Part shown: positions 30,766 to 40,879 of the stretch, piece by piece
Layout of the letters: the number at the start of each line of letters is the position of its first letter
How positions within the stretch are numbered: position 1 is the first letter of the stretch
Assembly: GCA_963778945.1 (NCBI GenBank)
Contig: CAVZWL010000007.1
Span: 62,001 to 126,000, forward strand
Source of the DNA: Fen-1254 sp963778945
Lineage (GTDB): Bacteria > Bacteroidota > Ignavibacteria > UBA10030
DNA: 64,000 bases
Reading direction: 5' to 3'
The notes under the pieces: generated by a model
Seen by the model: the letters and a program-made list of their open reading frames with translations, nothing else
What the model was told of the DNA's origin: nothing
Database searches by the model: none
Position numbers and translations under genes: made by a program

Positions 30766-31714
30766 TCCTCTCGGATGAAACGTGCGGTGCACTTCTTTGA
30801 GATATTCTCTGTCGATGTGGGTATAGATTTGTGTCGTTGAGATATCGGCATGGCCGAGCATTTCCTGGACGGCACGAAGATCGGCTCCGCCTTCGAGAAG
30901 ATGCGTGGCAAAAGAATGCCGGAATGTATGGGGATGCACTTCTTTTTCGATTCGGGCGGCTGTGCAGTAGCGGTCGACAATTCTAAAAATCATTGAACGG
31001 GTCAGTCTCGTCCCCCGGTTGTTCAAAAAAACATAATCCTCGGACTTATTTTTTCCCGCAAGATGAATGCGCGTCTGTTTGCGGTATGTATCGATCCATT
31101 GCCGTGCTGAAGTTCCGATGGGAATCAAACGTTCTTTGGATCCTTTGCCGAAGACTATAACCAAACCCTCATCGAACATCAGATCGGCCTGTTTGAGATT
31201 GACCAGTTCAGAAACGCGCATGCCGGTCGCATAGAGAGTTTCCAGAATAGCGCGGTCGCGAATGCCCCTGGAAGAGGATATATCCGGCTGCTTGAAAATA
31301 TCGTCGATTTCTTGAATGGTCAGTACGCTGGGAAGTGTTTTAGGGAGCTTGGGCGTATCGATGGACTCTGTAGGATCATCGGTCACTTCGCCCTCGCCTA
31401 TCAGAAATTTATGAAATCCGCGTACCGTAGATAAAATTCTTGAAACGGTTCTCGGGTTTAGCTCTGCATGATGAAGCTCTTCAAGAAATTCATTGATCAA
31501 TGTCCCGCTTACTGCTGCAGCACTTGTCTGATTCTTTCGCAGAAGGAAGCCGGAATATTTCTGAAGATCGAATGAATAGGAAAGAAGAGTCTGGTGCGCG
31601 ACGTTTTTTTCGAGACGGAGGAAATTCTTAAATCGTTGAATCTGATGTTGGAGAGGAATGGATGCTTCAGATCGGTACGGCCCTGCCGTTTTTATTGGGT
31701 GATGCGGTATTCAT
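30763..31714 (-). CDS. xerD: XerD-like tyrosine recombinase
   Basis: Site-specific recombinase with the full catalytic set: Arg in YATGMRVSEL, HPHTFRHSFATHLLEGGADLRAVQEMLGHADISTTQIYTHI (HxxR, GH and the Tyr nucleophile). An N-terminal core-binding domain is readable (QRFKNFLRLEKNVAHQTLLSYSFDLQKY). The wording resembles XerD of dimer resolution rather than a phage integrase, and no mobile element flanks it. The conserved frame has no ATG, GTG or TTG before a stop. An ATG at 31714 would serve if one base near 31675 is an extra insertion, so the start is uncertain. Confidence 0.75.
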
Positions 31715-31759
31715 GAAAGAACAGCGATGTCTTTTTCTTCCTCCATAAAATAGAATATT

Positions 31760-32092
31760 CTATTTTTTAACTGCTTCTGCAAGAGAATCATAGAGTTGAA
31801 AGGTACGGTCCAAGTGCGATATTTTAATCAGCGAAAGGATTTTTTTCTGCACACCGGCAAGTTTTACGACACCGCCATGTTCCCGCATTTTTCGTTCTGC
31901 AATGAGCAGTGCGCCTAATCCGCTGCTGTCGCAAAATTCAACAGCCGAAAGATCGATAATAAGCTCCTTCAGCTGAGCGGTACAGAGCACCAGAAATTCA
32001 CCTTTGAGATCTGGGGAAACGGCGGCATCCAGCTTTTTGTCGTGAACTTTTAAAATTGTTGCTTTGCCGTTTTTCTTTATATCAAAGTGCAT
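31760..32092 (-). CDS. STAS-domain anti-sigma factor antagonist-like protein
   Basis: 110 residues, one STAS domain. VEFCDSSGLGALLIAERKM holds the DSSGL segment in which a serine is phosphorylated in SpoIIAA/RsbV-type proteins. By family it would bind an anti-sigma factor or similar kinase in a partner-switching system, but no cognate kinase is nearby. The ATG is followed by HFDIKKNG. The frame is intact. Confidence 0.82.
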   Translation of the reverse strand: MHFDIKKNGKATILKVHDKKLDAAVSPDLKGEFLVLCTAQLKELIIDLSAVEFCDSSGLGALLIAERKMREHGGVVKLAGVQKKILSLIKISHLDRTFQLYDSLAEAVKK

Positions 32093-32113
32093 GGTGCTGC
32101 TCCGTTGAACTCG

Positions 32114-32654
32114 TTAAAACATATCCAGACATTTTAGAAAATTTCTCAATGTTGAAATTATATTGGAAGACTCCTTCAATTGAACCTGAAAATTATAGAA
32201 GAAATCACCTTCCGGTTTTGTAAAACTAATGCGCAGAGGCGCGTTGGATGCTTTGCAAAGAAACGCGCCGGGAAGCGAAAGATATTCATTCAAATCGACG
32301 GCAACATCGAAAGTATTGGAGGTCAGTCGAGTCATCACATCGCGCCTCGGTATGAACCAGCGCGAAATATCTTCTTTTGTATAAATCAAAGTTTTGACCG
32401 GCGGCGCTGACGATAGAACATGGAGAAAGTCGTTCCGGATTAATACAAGTATTCCTCTCGCCGAAAAACGCCGCAGAAGATACCGCAACACCGTTGAAGC
32501 CGAGTCAGCATCGAATTCTGTCTCCGGAAAAATCACGAGAACACGGTGCGCACGAGTCAGAATGTTCTGTAAAGTTCATCGCATGATCTTTTTTTCTGCG
32601 GAAATGGAATCGTGCGTAAGCCATTCCGATGGCAAAACGAAATTTTTCAAACAT
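32114..32654 (-). CDS. uncharacterised protein, perhaps glycosyltransferase-9-like, frameshifted
   Basis: Reads MFEKFRFAIGMAYARFHF at 32654, then after a one-base insertion near 32561 (cat[t]ctg) continues HLTRAHRVLVIFPETEFDADSAST to CLDMF. RVLVIFPE, FDVAVDLNEYLSLPGAFLCKASNAPLRISF recalls heptosyltransferase-like folds, but at about 180 residues it lacks a second catalytic domain. Function unknown. It follows the barrel gene by seven bases, so they are likely co-transcribed. Confidence 0.5.
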
Positions 32655-32660
32655 TCACTA

Positions 32661-33335
32661 TTAATTTTTCTTGAAACGATCCTTTATTGCTTCCAGCATC
32701 TTGGTGATGAACGATTGATCGAAGAAATAATAACGGACTTCCAGACCTGCGCGAACGAAATTAGCGCTTTTCCCTGGGAAAGACCCGTTGGTCCGCCGTC
32801 ATACCATGAAGAATTCGTCATTACATATTCTCCTTTGACGGTCACCGACCAAAATTCATTGAGAAAGTAATCGCATCCGCCGCCGACGATATAATGTATA
32901 TCAATGTTCGATATATTTTTCTTGTCAGGCGTCCGGTGTTCCGTCAAGCGCTGTCGGGTCGAACAATCACTATTCCTGCACCCGCCATAACGAAATGGAT
33001 TAAACGAACTATTGGGCATAAAGTCTGCACTGACATAGAAGTTATCGTACATAAGATTGGTCGTAACATTCTGTAATGTCACGGGAGATTTCCAGCCAAG
33101 TTGCCCCATGCCCAGAGTCGAACGAAGTCCGACGCCCTCTGTGATGGAATAAAAAGCACTGAGGCCGGCGTCCGTACGAGATGTTCGCATTCGAACTCGA
33201 CGAGAGGCCTAAAAGTTCTGTCCCGTCTGCGGCAACTCCGATACCGAATTTTCCGCTTCTTGTTTGAGCCGATGCAATAATGCAGAAAAAACAAACAAAC
33301 AGAAGGAAGATAACTGAACGTTGGAATGAAAACAT
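32661..33335 (-). CDS. outer-membrane beta-barrel protein, frameshifted
   Basis: A signal peptide (RSVIFLLFVCFFCIIASAQ) is followed by alternating hydrophobic strands (GLSAFYSITEGVGLRSTLG, VTVKGEYVMTNSSWY) and a C-terminal tail AGLEVRYYFFDQSFITKML. An extra base near 33175 (tacg[g]ac) and a missing base in the tttt run at 32768-32771 break the frame. Repaired, it gives a protein of about 225 residues. Family not recognised beyond opacity or porin-like barrels. Confidence 0.6.
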
Positions 33336-33374
33336 AGGACTTCCTCCAATATATGGATGATGATTGTCTTGAAT

Positions 33375-35389
33375 TTATTTTGTTATGAGTTTAATAAAAT
33401 TCTTTTCATCGATCAACGGTATTTTCAATATCTGAGCTTTTTTCAGCTTCGATCCCGCATCAGCGCCGACAACGACAAAATCGGTTTTTGCACTTACCGA
33501 TGAAGAAACTTTTCCGCCCGACGATTCGATGCGTTCCTTTGCCTCGTCCCGTGTCATTGTCTGTTAAGGCACCCGTTATAACGAAAACTTTTCCTGACAA
33601 CGGACGCCGATGCTGCCTTGGGTCTTTCCTTTCTCCGTCCATCGTCAAGCCGGCTAATGTCAGTCGTTTTACAATTGTCCGGTTATGGTCATCGGCAAAA
33701 TATCGAACAATACTTTCAGCTATCTGCGGACCAATTCCTTCAAGTTCTTTCAGTTCATCAATGGAGGCAGATTCCAATTGTTGTATTGTACGAAATTTTT
33801 CAACAATCCGCTGTGCAATACTTGCACCAACATGCCGAATACCGAGTGCAAAAAGGACGCGGGGAAATTTCTGTTTCTTGCTCTTTTCGATCGCATCCAG
33901 CAGATTCTGGACGCTTTTTTGTCCCCACCGTTCCTGAGCAAGCAAAATAGCCTCGTTTTTTATGCAAATCATAGAGATCGGCACTGTTTTTCAGGAGTCC
34001 GCAAAGAACGAGCTGTTCTACGTTTGCTTCGCCGAGTCCCTCGATATCCATAGCTCCCCGGCTTCCAAAATGCTGAATTCTGCCCATGATTTGTGCAGGG
34101 CATTCGCTATTTTCACAAAAATAATTGGCTTCACCTTCAGGCCGGAATAACTTTGCACCGCATTCCGGACAAACGGCCGGGAATTTAAAAGGCTGTGTTT
34201 CTTTCCGGCGTTTTTCCAAAACTACACCGCTGACCTTTGGAATAACGTCCCCGCCCTTTTCAACAATTACGTGATCTGTCAAACGAATGTCAAGCTTTTT
34301 AATATATTCGACATTATGCAATGTGGCGTGCGTCACAGTTGTACCCGCCAAAAAGACAGGCTCAAGGTCGGCGACCGGTGTAACGGTTCCGAGCCGCCCG
34401 ATTTGAAGATGAATTTCATGCAGGAGCGTTTCCGCCTGCCTGGAAGAAAATTTGAAAGCTACAGCCCATCGCGGACTTTTTGCTATAGAACCGAGTTGTT
34501 CCTGCTGTGCAAGAGCATCGAGCTTAACGACAATACCGTCGATATCGAACGGCAGCGAATCTCGATTCTGTTCCCATTTTTTCCAATACGCAATAACCTC
34601 ATCGATCGTCGTGCAGATTTGCGATTGCGGGCTGACCGGCAGACCGTATTCTTTTAATACGGCGAGGCATCGGCTGTGACTCTGCAGGTCAATTCCGGGA
34701 CAACGGAGATAATAGGCGATAAAATTCAGCGGCCGCTGGGCGACTAATTTCGGATCCTGAAGTTTCAACGTCCCTGCAGTCGAGTTCCGGGGGTTGACAA
34801 AAGTTTTTTCTCCGGCAAGAAGCCGTTCTTCATTCATGTGTTCAAAATCGGATCGTTTCATAAAAACTTCTCCCCGCACTTCACAAAAATCCGGAACCGG
34901 GGACTGAGCATGCAGCCGAAGTGGAATAGACCGTATGGTTTTTAGGTTTTGAGAAATATCGTCCCCTTGTGTTCCATCTCCGCGTGTTGCACCGAGCGTC
35001 AGGATCCCGCGCCGGTAGTGCAGCGTCACCGCAATGCCGTCGAATTTAAGTTCGCAGACGTACCGGTATGCACCGAATCCCAGGGTCTCTGCAATTCTGC
35101 GGTCGAAGTCCCTTATGTCGTCTTCATTATAGGTATTGGCCAGACTGAGCATCGGAACATCGTGGGTCACAGTAGAAAATTCTTTCAGCGGCTGTCCGCC
35201 TACACTCTGGCTTGGGGAATCGGGAGTGAGGAGGCCTGGATGCTGCTGCTCCAGCGAAAGAAGCTTGTGCATCAAGAGATCGTATTCTTCGTCGGAAATA
35301 ACAGGATGGGCAAGAGTGTAATAACGATAATCGTGATCGAGAATCTGAATGCGAAGATCTTCTATTTCCTTTTTAATATCCCGTTGCAT
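33375..35389 (-). CDS. ligA: NAD-dependent DNA ligase LigA, frameshifted
   Basis: Seals nicks using NAD. The Ia domain (YRYYTLAHPVISDEEYDLLMHKL), adenylation motif CELKFDGIAVTLHY (Lys nucleophile), GDGTQGDDIS and DIDGIVVKLD are present. A zinc finger (CPECGA...CENSECPAQ), helix-hairpin-helix repeats and a C-terminal BRCT domain (SGKVFVITGAL...GGKVSSSVSAKTDFVVVG) complete the enzyme. Insertions near 33960 (tttttt; restores HKNEAILLAQERWG) and 33562 (GALT-MTRDEAKERIE) break it. About 670 residues after repair, normal for LigA. Confidence 0.9.
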
Positions 35390-35411
35390 AACACTCCTCG
35401 ATGCGGCAGTC

Positions 35412-36196
35412 TTACTGCCCGCGGAGGTTGGCTTCTGTCAGGATCATATTGCGAAGGACTGCCCCGCGCTTTCCGAGCATTCCGAGATCTTTTCCGTTGA
35501 GTTGAAATGTAGCACCCCCGGCATTTCCCATTGTCACAGCGAACCGTTCTTTTGCGGTCCACGAATATTTCCGATGAGGACCGACGAGATGCTCTTCCGA
35601 TTTTTTATTGTCGATCAAGAGATTAATCCAGACCGAATCGGTCGTCGTCATTTCCAGAGTCAGACTGTCGATTTTAGGCGGTACAATGACCTGCGGCTGC
35701 TGCACGGGGTTTTGAGAAATGGCAGCCGCTTCATTTTCCTGAACGATCTTTTCGAACGGAATTTCAGGAGTTTTGGATGAATGCTGAGCCGGTTGAGAAG
35801 TGACGGCAAACCAGGAAGCGAGGACGATGATAACGATTGCAAGCCCGGCAATAAAAAACCATGTTTGCTGCGGAACTAATCCCCCACGATGGATCCGCTC
35901 CCGGCAAACGTGTTGATAAGGATGGCTCGATTTTTGCAATGGATGCAGGCGGGGGAGAGGACATGGCAATTTCGTTGTATTGCCGAAGGAGTATCTTCCG
36001 GTTTGGCGCCAACCATAAGGCTGTACTCCCGGAGAAACGCACGGATGTACGTCTGGGGAAGCATATGAAACTGTCCGTTTTCGATCGCCGCAAGAAATTT
36101 GATATTGATCCGCGTTTCGGTCGAAATATCCAGAAGGGAGAGCTGCCTTTCAATGCGAAGCTGCTTTAATCCTTCAGCGAATTGTTCCAAAGTCAT
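35412..36196 (-). CDS. rodZ: RodZ-like cytoskeletal anchor (HTH + membrane + DUF4115), frameshifted
   Basis: A Xre-type helix-turn-helix (QLRIERQLSLLDISTETRINIKFLAAIENGQFHML, then YIRAFLREYSLMVG) precedes a linker, one membrane segment (TWFFIAGLAIVIIVLASWF) and a periplasmic beta domain (TTDSVWINLLIDNKKSEEHLVGP...FAVTMGNAGGATFQLNGKDLGMLG). This is the RodZ architecture that links MreB to the elongation machinery. Two insertions near 35988 (gg) and 35901 (ccc) lie in the linker. Confidence 0.8.
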
Positions 36197-36319
36197 ACGT
36201 TCTGCATCCGATTGAAGATTGTGGATGTGAAGGTTTGTTAAAGTGTAGTGATTATTTCAGCCACTTTCAAGAAAAGAAATCGGTCCTGTCGTTCTCTCAA
36301 AGCTTACTCCGGCCGCAAA

Positions 36320-38560
36320 TCAATTTTTGCCTTCGTCGAGAACGGTTCGGAGAGTTTTAGAAAGTTCTTCAATTTGAAAAGGTTTTTGCAGAAGCGCATT
36401 CGCATGATCGCGCAGAGGAGAAGTATCGATGATGCGGTTGCTGTATCCTGTTGCTATAATGACGCGTACTTGCGGATCGATTTCTTTGAGCTTAAAAAAA
36501 GTCTCCTGTCCGCTCATTCTCGGCATATTAAGATCGAGAATCAACGCATCGAAACGTTTTTTCTTTTTAAAAAGATCGATGGCGGTTAAACCGCTGTGCA
36601 CAGCGCTCACCTGATAACCGAGCGACTCAAGCATTTCTGCGATAACGCCTGCGACATCTTTTTCATCATCAACAATAAGAATATGTTCGTTTCCGTGCGC
36701 AAGTTTTTGCTTCCGGAGCGGCCGTCGAAAAGTCTCCGTCACCGGATGAAGGGGGAGGTGTACGATGAATTCCGATCCGGCTCCGAATTGACTGTTGACT
36801 GTAATGAAACCGTTATGTGCATTGACAACGCCGTAGACAACGGATAAACCGAGGCCGGTTCCTTTTCCCTGATTTTTTGTCGTAAAAAATGGTTCAAAAA
36901 TATGCTGTAGTGTTTCTGCGTCCATCCCCGTGCCGGTGTCCGCAATAGAAATAGCAATGTAATTTCCCTCACGATGTTCTCCGCTTTTAAGGGTTTCTTT
37001 TTGTAACGGCAATCTTTGAGGTCGTGATTGTGACCACCCCTCCATCGGGCATGGCATCCCGCGCATTGATGAGGAGGTTCAAAAGAGCCTGCTGAATTTG
37101 TCCATCGTCTCCGTTGATAATGTAAGTGTCCGGGGAAAAGTTAGTTTTGATCGAGATCGTTTTATCGATACTTCGTCCGAAAAGATGGAGGGTTTCTTGA
37201 ATAATATCATTGACAATAATGGGGCGGAAATGAGCCGTGCTTTTCCGTGCAAAGGTCAGCAGCTGCCGGGTCAGAGAAGCTCCGCGTTTTGCGGCAGTTT
37301 CTATGATTTCGACAAAATGATACCATTCACTTTCGTGCTTTATCTTGCGGCGCATGATTGCCGTAGATCCGAGAATGCTGGTCAGAATGTTGTTGAAGTC
37401 GTGAGCAATCCCTCCCGCAAGATTTCCGATGCTGTCGATGCGCTGTGCATGGATAATCTTGGCCTCCATTTTTTTCTTTTCCGTAATATCGCGGGCAACG
37501 GCGCGCATAAGCATCGGTTCTCCCTGTTCATCCGGGATGAGCGAAGCTTTGATGCTGACATCGACCAGATCTCCGTTTGCCGTTATAAATTTTTCCTCCA
37601 AGTCCTTGATTTCCAAATGATGTCTGAATATATCCTGCAGCATTTTATTGATTGAGTTGTGGTACTCTTTCGGATACAATTTCAAAATCGATTGGCCGAT
37701 AAGATCTTCTTTCAGATAACCGAGGCGCGCCGCTTCCGTTTGGTTGCAGCTGACAATCACTCCGTCTTGATTGACGATATGGGACATATCGGGCGAGTGT
37801 TCAAAGAGGTCTGCATAGCGTTCTTCCGATTTGATAAGGCGGTCGAACAAAGCGGCATTTTCCATTGCAATGCCGAGTTGATTGGCAAACGCGGTCATGA
37901 GTTCGACTTGTTTTTGACTGAAGGCATTTCTTTTTTTGCTTGCCGCGATCATGACTCCGGAAAATTGGTCTTTCATGAGAATGGGCGTCGATGCCCACGA
38001 TCCGATCATTCCATATTGCCATACATCCGTAGAACTTTTTTTTGAAGAATTTTTTCGTTTCACAATTTTGGGATTGAAGACCCATGCAAAACGTTCGTCG
38101 GAAAGGTCGACAGACGAGTCAAGCACGGAACTATCGAGTTCTTCCGTGCCGCGTTGTGCGCTTAATGATAAGAGTATTTCCTTCAGCCCGGAATATCCAT
38201 CCGTATTCAATATCCAAGGAGCCGCCGAACTTCGTACAGAGCGTTTTGGAGAAGAAATTGGATCGTCACTGAGCGATTCATGGATTCGGTAAATGCATTC
38301 AGTGCGATCAGTTCTTGTTTTTGTTCTTCAAAGAGCCGCCCGTATTTAAGCGTTACCGTAACGATAATGAATCCGAACGCGCCGACAGTAATGACGCTGC
38401 CGAACAGCAGCCATTCCAGCGTGTGTCCGCTTGTCCATCGCAGTACGACGATGGTGATGAGCGAAGCGACAACAACAAACGAAACGACAATTTGTGCCTG
38501 TTCGACGGGCCCAAGGGAGACGCGAAATTTTTTAAGGTTTTGGAAGTTGATTCCGAACAT
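36320..38560 (-). CDS. membrane hybrid histidine kinase (GAF, PAS, HisKA, HATPase, receiver), frameshifted
   Basis: Two N-terminal membrane segments, a GAF domain (RLLGIEYGWIFRAEG...QVELMTAFANQLGIAMENA) and a PAS domain (YADLFEHSPDMSHIVNQDG) come first. The kinase core has the phosphoacceptor GGIAHDFNNILTSILG, QALLNLLINARDAM and GTGLGLSVVYG. A C-terminal receiver has ILIVDDEKD, LILDLNMPRMSG and the conserved lysine in LLQKPF. Insertions near 38210, 38165 and 37000 (ttttt) break the frame. The signal sensed is unknown. The separate receiver protein just upstream is a likely partner. Confidence 0.82.
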
Positions 38561-38610
38561 AGCTTTTTTGCAGCCGATATCCTGATTTCCCCGTGTTACC
38601 CCAAAGGGTC

Positions 38611-38982
38611 TTATGCGAGGTATTTTGAAAGAATAAAATCGATTTCTTTTTCATTAAACGGTTTTATGATAAAATCGATAGCGCCGAGATCTCTCGCCGT
38701 TTTTCGTGCGTCAAAATCGTCAATCGCAGAGAAAAAAACAACCGGAATTTTAGCAATGATCGGCAATTGGCGGACGGTATCTAAAAAATCGAATCCGTTC
38801 ATTTCGGGCATCCGTACATCGCTTAAAATAATATCCGGCCTGAATGAAGAAAGCATCTGAAGAGCTTCCGGCCCGCTTCCGACCGTCTTAACAGAATAGC
38901 CCCTATTTTCCAAAAAACGGCGAATCATAAGCCGCCATATTTCTTCATCATCAATGACAAGTACATTTTTCTTGATTTTCAT
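38611..38982 (-). CDS. stand-alone response regulator receiver
   Basis: CheY-like single-domain protein of about 123 residues starting MKIKKNVLVIDDEE. The acidic pair, phosphoacceptor Asp in IILSDVRMPEMNG, the Thr/Ser position (VVFFSA) and the Lys in FIIKPF are all present, so it should be phosphorylatable. It precedes the hybrid kinase in the same direction with 50 bases between. There is no output domain, so it probably acts by protein contact or in a phosphorelay. Confidence 0.88.
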   Translation of the reverse strand: MKIKKNVLVIDDEEIWRLMIRRFLENRGYSVKTVGSGPEALQMLSSFRPDIILSDVRMPEMNGFDFLDTVRQLPIIAKIPVVFFSAIDDFDARKTARDLGAIDFIIKPFNEKEIDFILSKYLA

Positions 38983-39351
38983 AACATCAAAGCCCTCTAT
39001 GATATGCCTCTCCAATGCCAAGATACAAAGACCGGCAAAAGAATGCAATATTCTTGTGTAAGAAATATTGCTTTTTGCTGTTCCATTATCTATATTTAAA
39101 GTAACAATTCACGTACTCCGTTTTCGCGCTGACGGACCGATGTGTTGTAGTAAAAACAACATCGCGCTTTACAACAGCTTCGGATAGAGTCTCTGTGTTC
39201 CACGTGTTAGGATGCTTCACGAGGTCTATCAATAATTGTGAATCGACCATCTTTAAAGGAGATTCATAATTAATCTGTGAAAAAGCCAAGAACATCTGGC
39301 GAACAGCCTCGGGTACATTTATTAATTCCGCAATAAGAAAGGAAGTTTCCT
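38983..39351. other. spacer before cspA, no gene seen
   Basis: Between a minus-strand receiver gene and plus-strand cspA. Short frames here lack ribosome-binding sites and family features. The part next to cspA probably holds its promoter and long leader, as is common for cold-shock genes. Confidence 0.4.
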
Positions 39352-39552
39352 ATGGAGCAGGGAACAGTAAAATGGTTCAACGCCGCAAAAGGCTTTGGAT
39401 TCATTAAACGAAACAATGGCGAAGATGTATTCGTTCATTTCAAAGCAATTGTCGGCGAAGGTTACAAAACCTTAAACGAAGGCGATCGCGTTGAATTCAA
39501 CGTTGAACAAGGCCCCAAAGGCCTGCAAGCCGCACAAGTTAGCAAAGTCTAA
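39352..39552 (+). CDS. cspA: cold-shock domain protein
   Basis: 66 residues, one OB-fold. GTVKWFNAAKGFGFIKRNNGEDVFVHF contains both RNP motifs (KGFGFI and VFVHF), which bind single-stranded RNA and DNA. The ATG follows AAGAAAGGAAG. It is closed by a near-perfect terminator 30 bases downstream, so it is a single-gene unit. Intact. Confidence 0.95.
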   Translation: MEQGTVKWFNAAKGFGFIKRNNGEDVFVHFKAIVGEGYKTLNEGDRVEFNVEQGPKGLQAAQVSKV

Positions 39553-39581
39553 AACTTTACTGTTTTGTGAAAAAACTTCAA

Positions 39582-39609
39582 AGCCTCGCATTTATGCGAG
39601 GCTTTTTTT
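39582..39609 (+). terminator. rho-independent terminator of cspA
   Basis: AGCCTCGCA, loop ttta, TGCGAGGCT: nine perfect pairs followed by seven T. Confidence 0.93.
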
Positions 39610-40151
39610 GTGAGATTCTTTCCTGCGTCGGTAATTATTTCCGTGATGGCGTTTTTGCTGTGTGTAGAGCGTCCAGTTGATATCCTCTTGCCGCTTCAAA
39701 TAAATAAAGTTGTATTTCATTGACAGAAATATGAATGATTTCGCGGCACTGTGCCTCATGGAATAAAATATCATTTTTTCGGAATGGCACTAGAATCTCT
39801 GTAAATATTCGGTAAATTTGGCTGCAAAAAAATATTCTTTTGTGAGAAGATATATCTTGGGGTTTTGCGAGTATACCGGCGAAAAGAGAATTATTTGAAC
39901 TTAATAACTCTTTGCGATTCTCTTAAAAGGCGAATCGATGAATCTAAATGGAACATTATCCATATTAAATGCGATAAGTTGAGAAACCGCTGGAAAATGA
40001 TATGGCGAAATTTTTGTCCCCGACGATCATTGAAAACGAGTCTGGCAATTTTGGACATCAGGTGTCTATCTACCACTCCATATTCATCGGCTGTCATGCT
40101 TCGCCCTTGACTCTACGCTTTTTAACAGATTACTGTTTTTTTTACAATGAA

Positions 40152-40198
40152 GCGCTTTATAAGCGGTAATTAATACCGACCAACATCTGATAAAGCGC
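40152..40198. other. nested inverted repeat upstream of pilin-like gene
   Basis: GCGCTTTAT (40152-40160) pairs with ATAAAGCGC (40190-40198). Inside, CGGTA (40164) pairs with TACCG (40174) across attaa. It could be an operator, an enhancer-binding site for a sigma-54 activator, or an RNA hairpin. Confidence 0.45.
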
Positions 40199-40229
40199 CG
40201 AAATTCGCTTTAAAAAGACGTTCTAATAT

Positions 40230-40245
40230 GTGGAATGGATTTTGA
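40230..40245 (+). promoter_or_regulatory. weak sigma-54-like promoter before pilin-like gene
   Basis: TGGAAT, five bases, TTGAA: the -24 GG and the -12 TTG are spaced as in sigma-54 promoters, but the -12 C is replaced by A. It lies 60 bases upstream of the ATG. Pilin genes are often sigma-54 dependent. Confidence 0.35.
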
Positions 40246-40304
40246 ACAATTAAGTCCAGATCGGAAAAGAAACCAATCTATAATATTATAAAAAGGAGTA
40301 CATC

Positions 40305-40702
40305 ATGGGTCAACAACAACTTCTGCTTATCATCCTTGGCGTTATCATTGTTGGTATCGCAATCGCCGTTGGATTGAGCTTGTTCAGCGCACAAAGCGTA
40401 CAGGCAAACAAAGATGCCATCGTTAACGATTTAAATAACCTCGCTGCAAATGCATATCAATATCGCATTCGTCCCACTTCGATGGGCGGCGGCGGAAACA
40501 ATTACACAGGATTCACTAGATTCCGTCAAAATTACAAACGAACGAAAACGGCCTTTATACCACTTCGGGAACCGTTGGTGCTGCAAGCGTAACTTTTGTA
40601 GGAACTTCTCAATCCTCCAGTACAAACACAGTCACTGTGACAATCGGTACGGATGGACGTCCGACTGTCGGATCCTGGTCTTACGGCGGAGATTTCCAGT
40701 AA
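40305..40702 (+). CDS. pilin-like small membrane protein, frameshifted
   Basis: Begins MGQQQLLLIILGVIIVGIAIAVGLSLF, a single strongly hydrophobic helix followed by AQSVQANKDAIVNDLNNLAANAYQYR, like the N-terminal helix of type IV pilins. It lacks the usual prepilin leader and the glycine-phenylalanine-threonine cleavage site. A frame change near 40515-40520 (one missing base, or two extra) must be repaired. The globular part then reads KLQTNENGLYTTSGTVGAASVTFVG, ending SWSYGGDFQ, about 132 residues. The start has a strong AAAAAGGAG. It is followed by a terminator. Confidence 0.6.
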
Positions 40703-40725
40703 AATTTTATATACGCCAGGATATT

Positions 40726-40760
40726 ATCCCGATCGCTTTCCGGCGGTCGGGATTTTTTTT
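40726..40760 (+). terminator. rho-independent terminator after pilin-like gene
   Basis: ATCCCGATCGC, loop tttccg, GCGGTCGGGAT (eleven pairs, one G-T), followed by a run of eight T. Confidence 0.92.
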
Positions 40761-40879
40761 GCCCGTTTTCTAAACGGAACCTTCTCGTTTCTCTCGCGTC
40801 TATACACGCAAAGGACCGACGGCGGGTTTATACGCCGCTTTTTGTAGAGGACAGAATCTTTAAGAAAGGGATTGCTCTC

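Larger units (their letters stand above)
39610..40304. other. 695-base spacer, mostly unassigned
   Basis: No gene is supported. The minus strand at about 39660-39760 has coding-like text (EIIHISVNEIQLYLFEAARG) without start or stop context, perhaps a remnant. The right part holds a hairpin (40152-40198) and a sigma-54-like element ahead of the pilin-like gene. Confidence 0.4.

Noticed and set aside
30763..31714. Phage or integrative-element integrase
   Set aside because: The sequence wording is XerD-like and no phage genes, tRNA attachment site or direct repeats are seen around it.
39086..39295. Minus-strand 69-residue protein upstream of cspA
   Set aside because: No ribosome-binding site and no recognisable domain; the region more likely holds the cspA promoter and leader.
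39592..39774. Minus-strand 60-residue protein beside cspA
   Set aside because: It reads through the cspA terminator and has no plausible initiation site.
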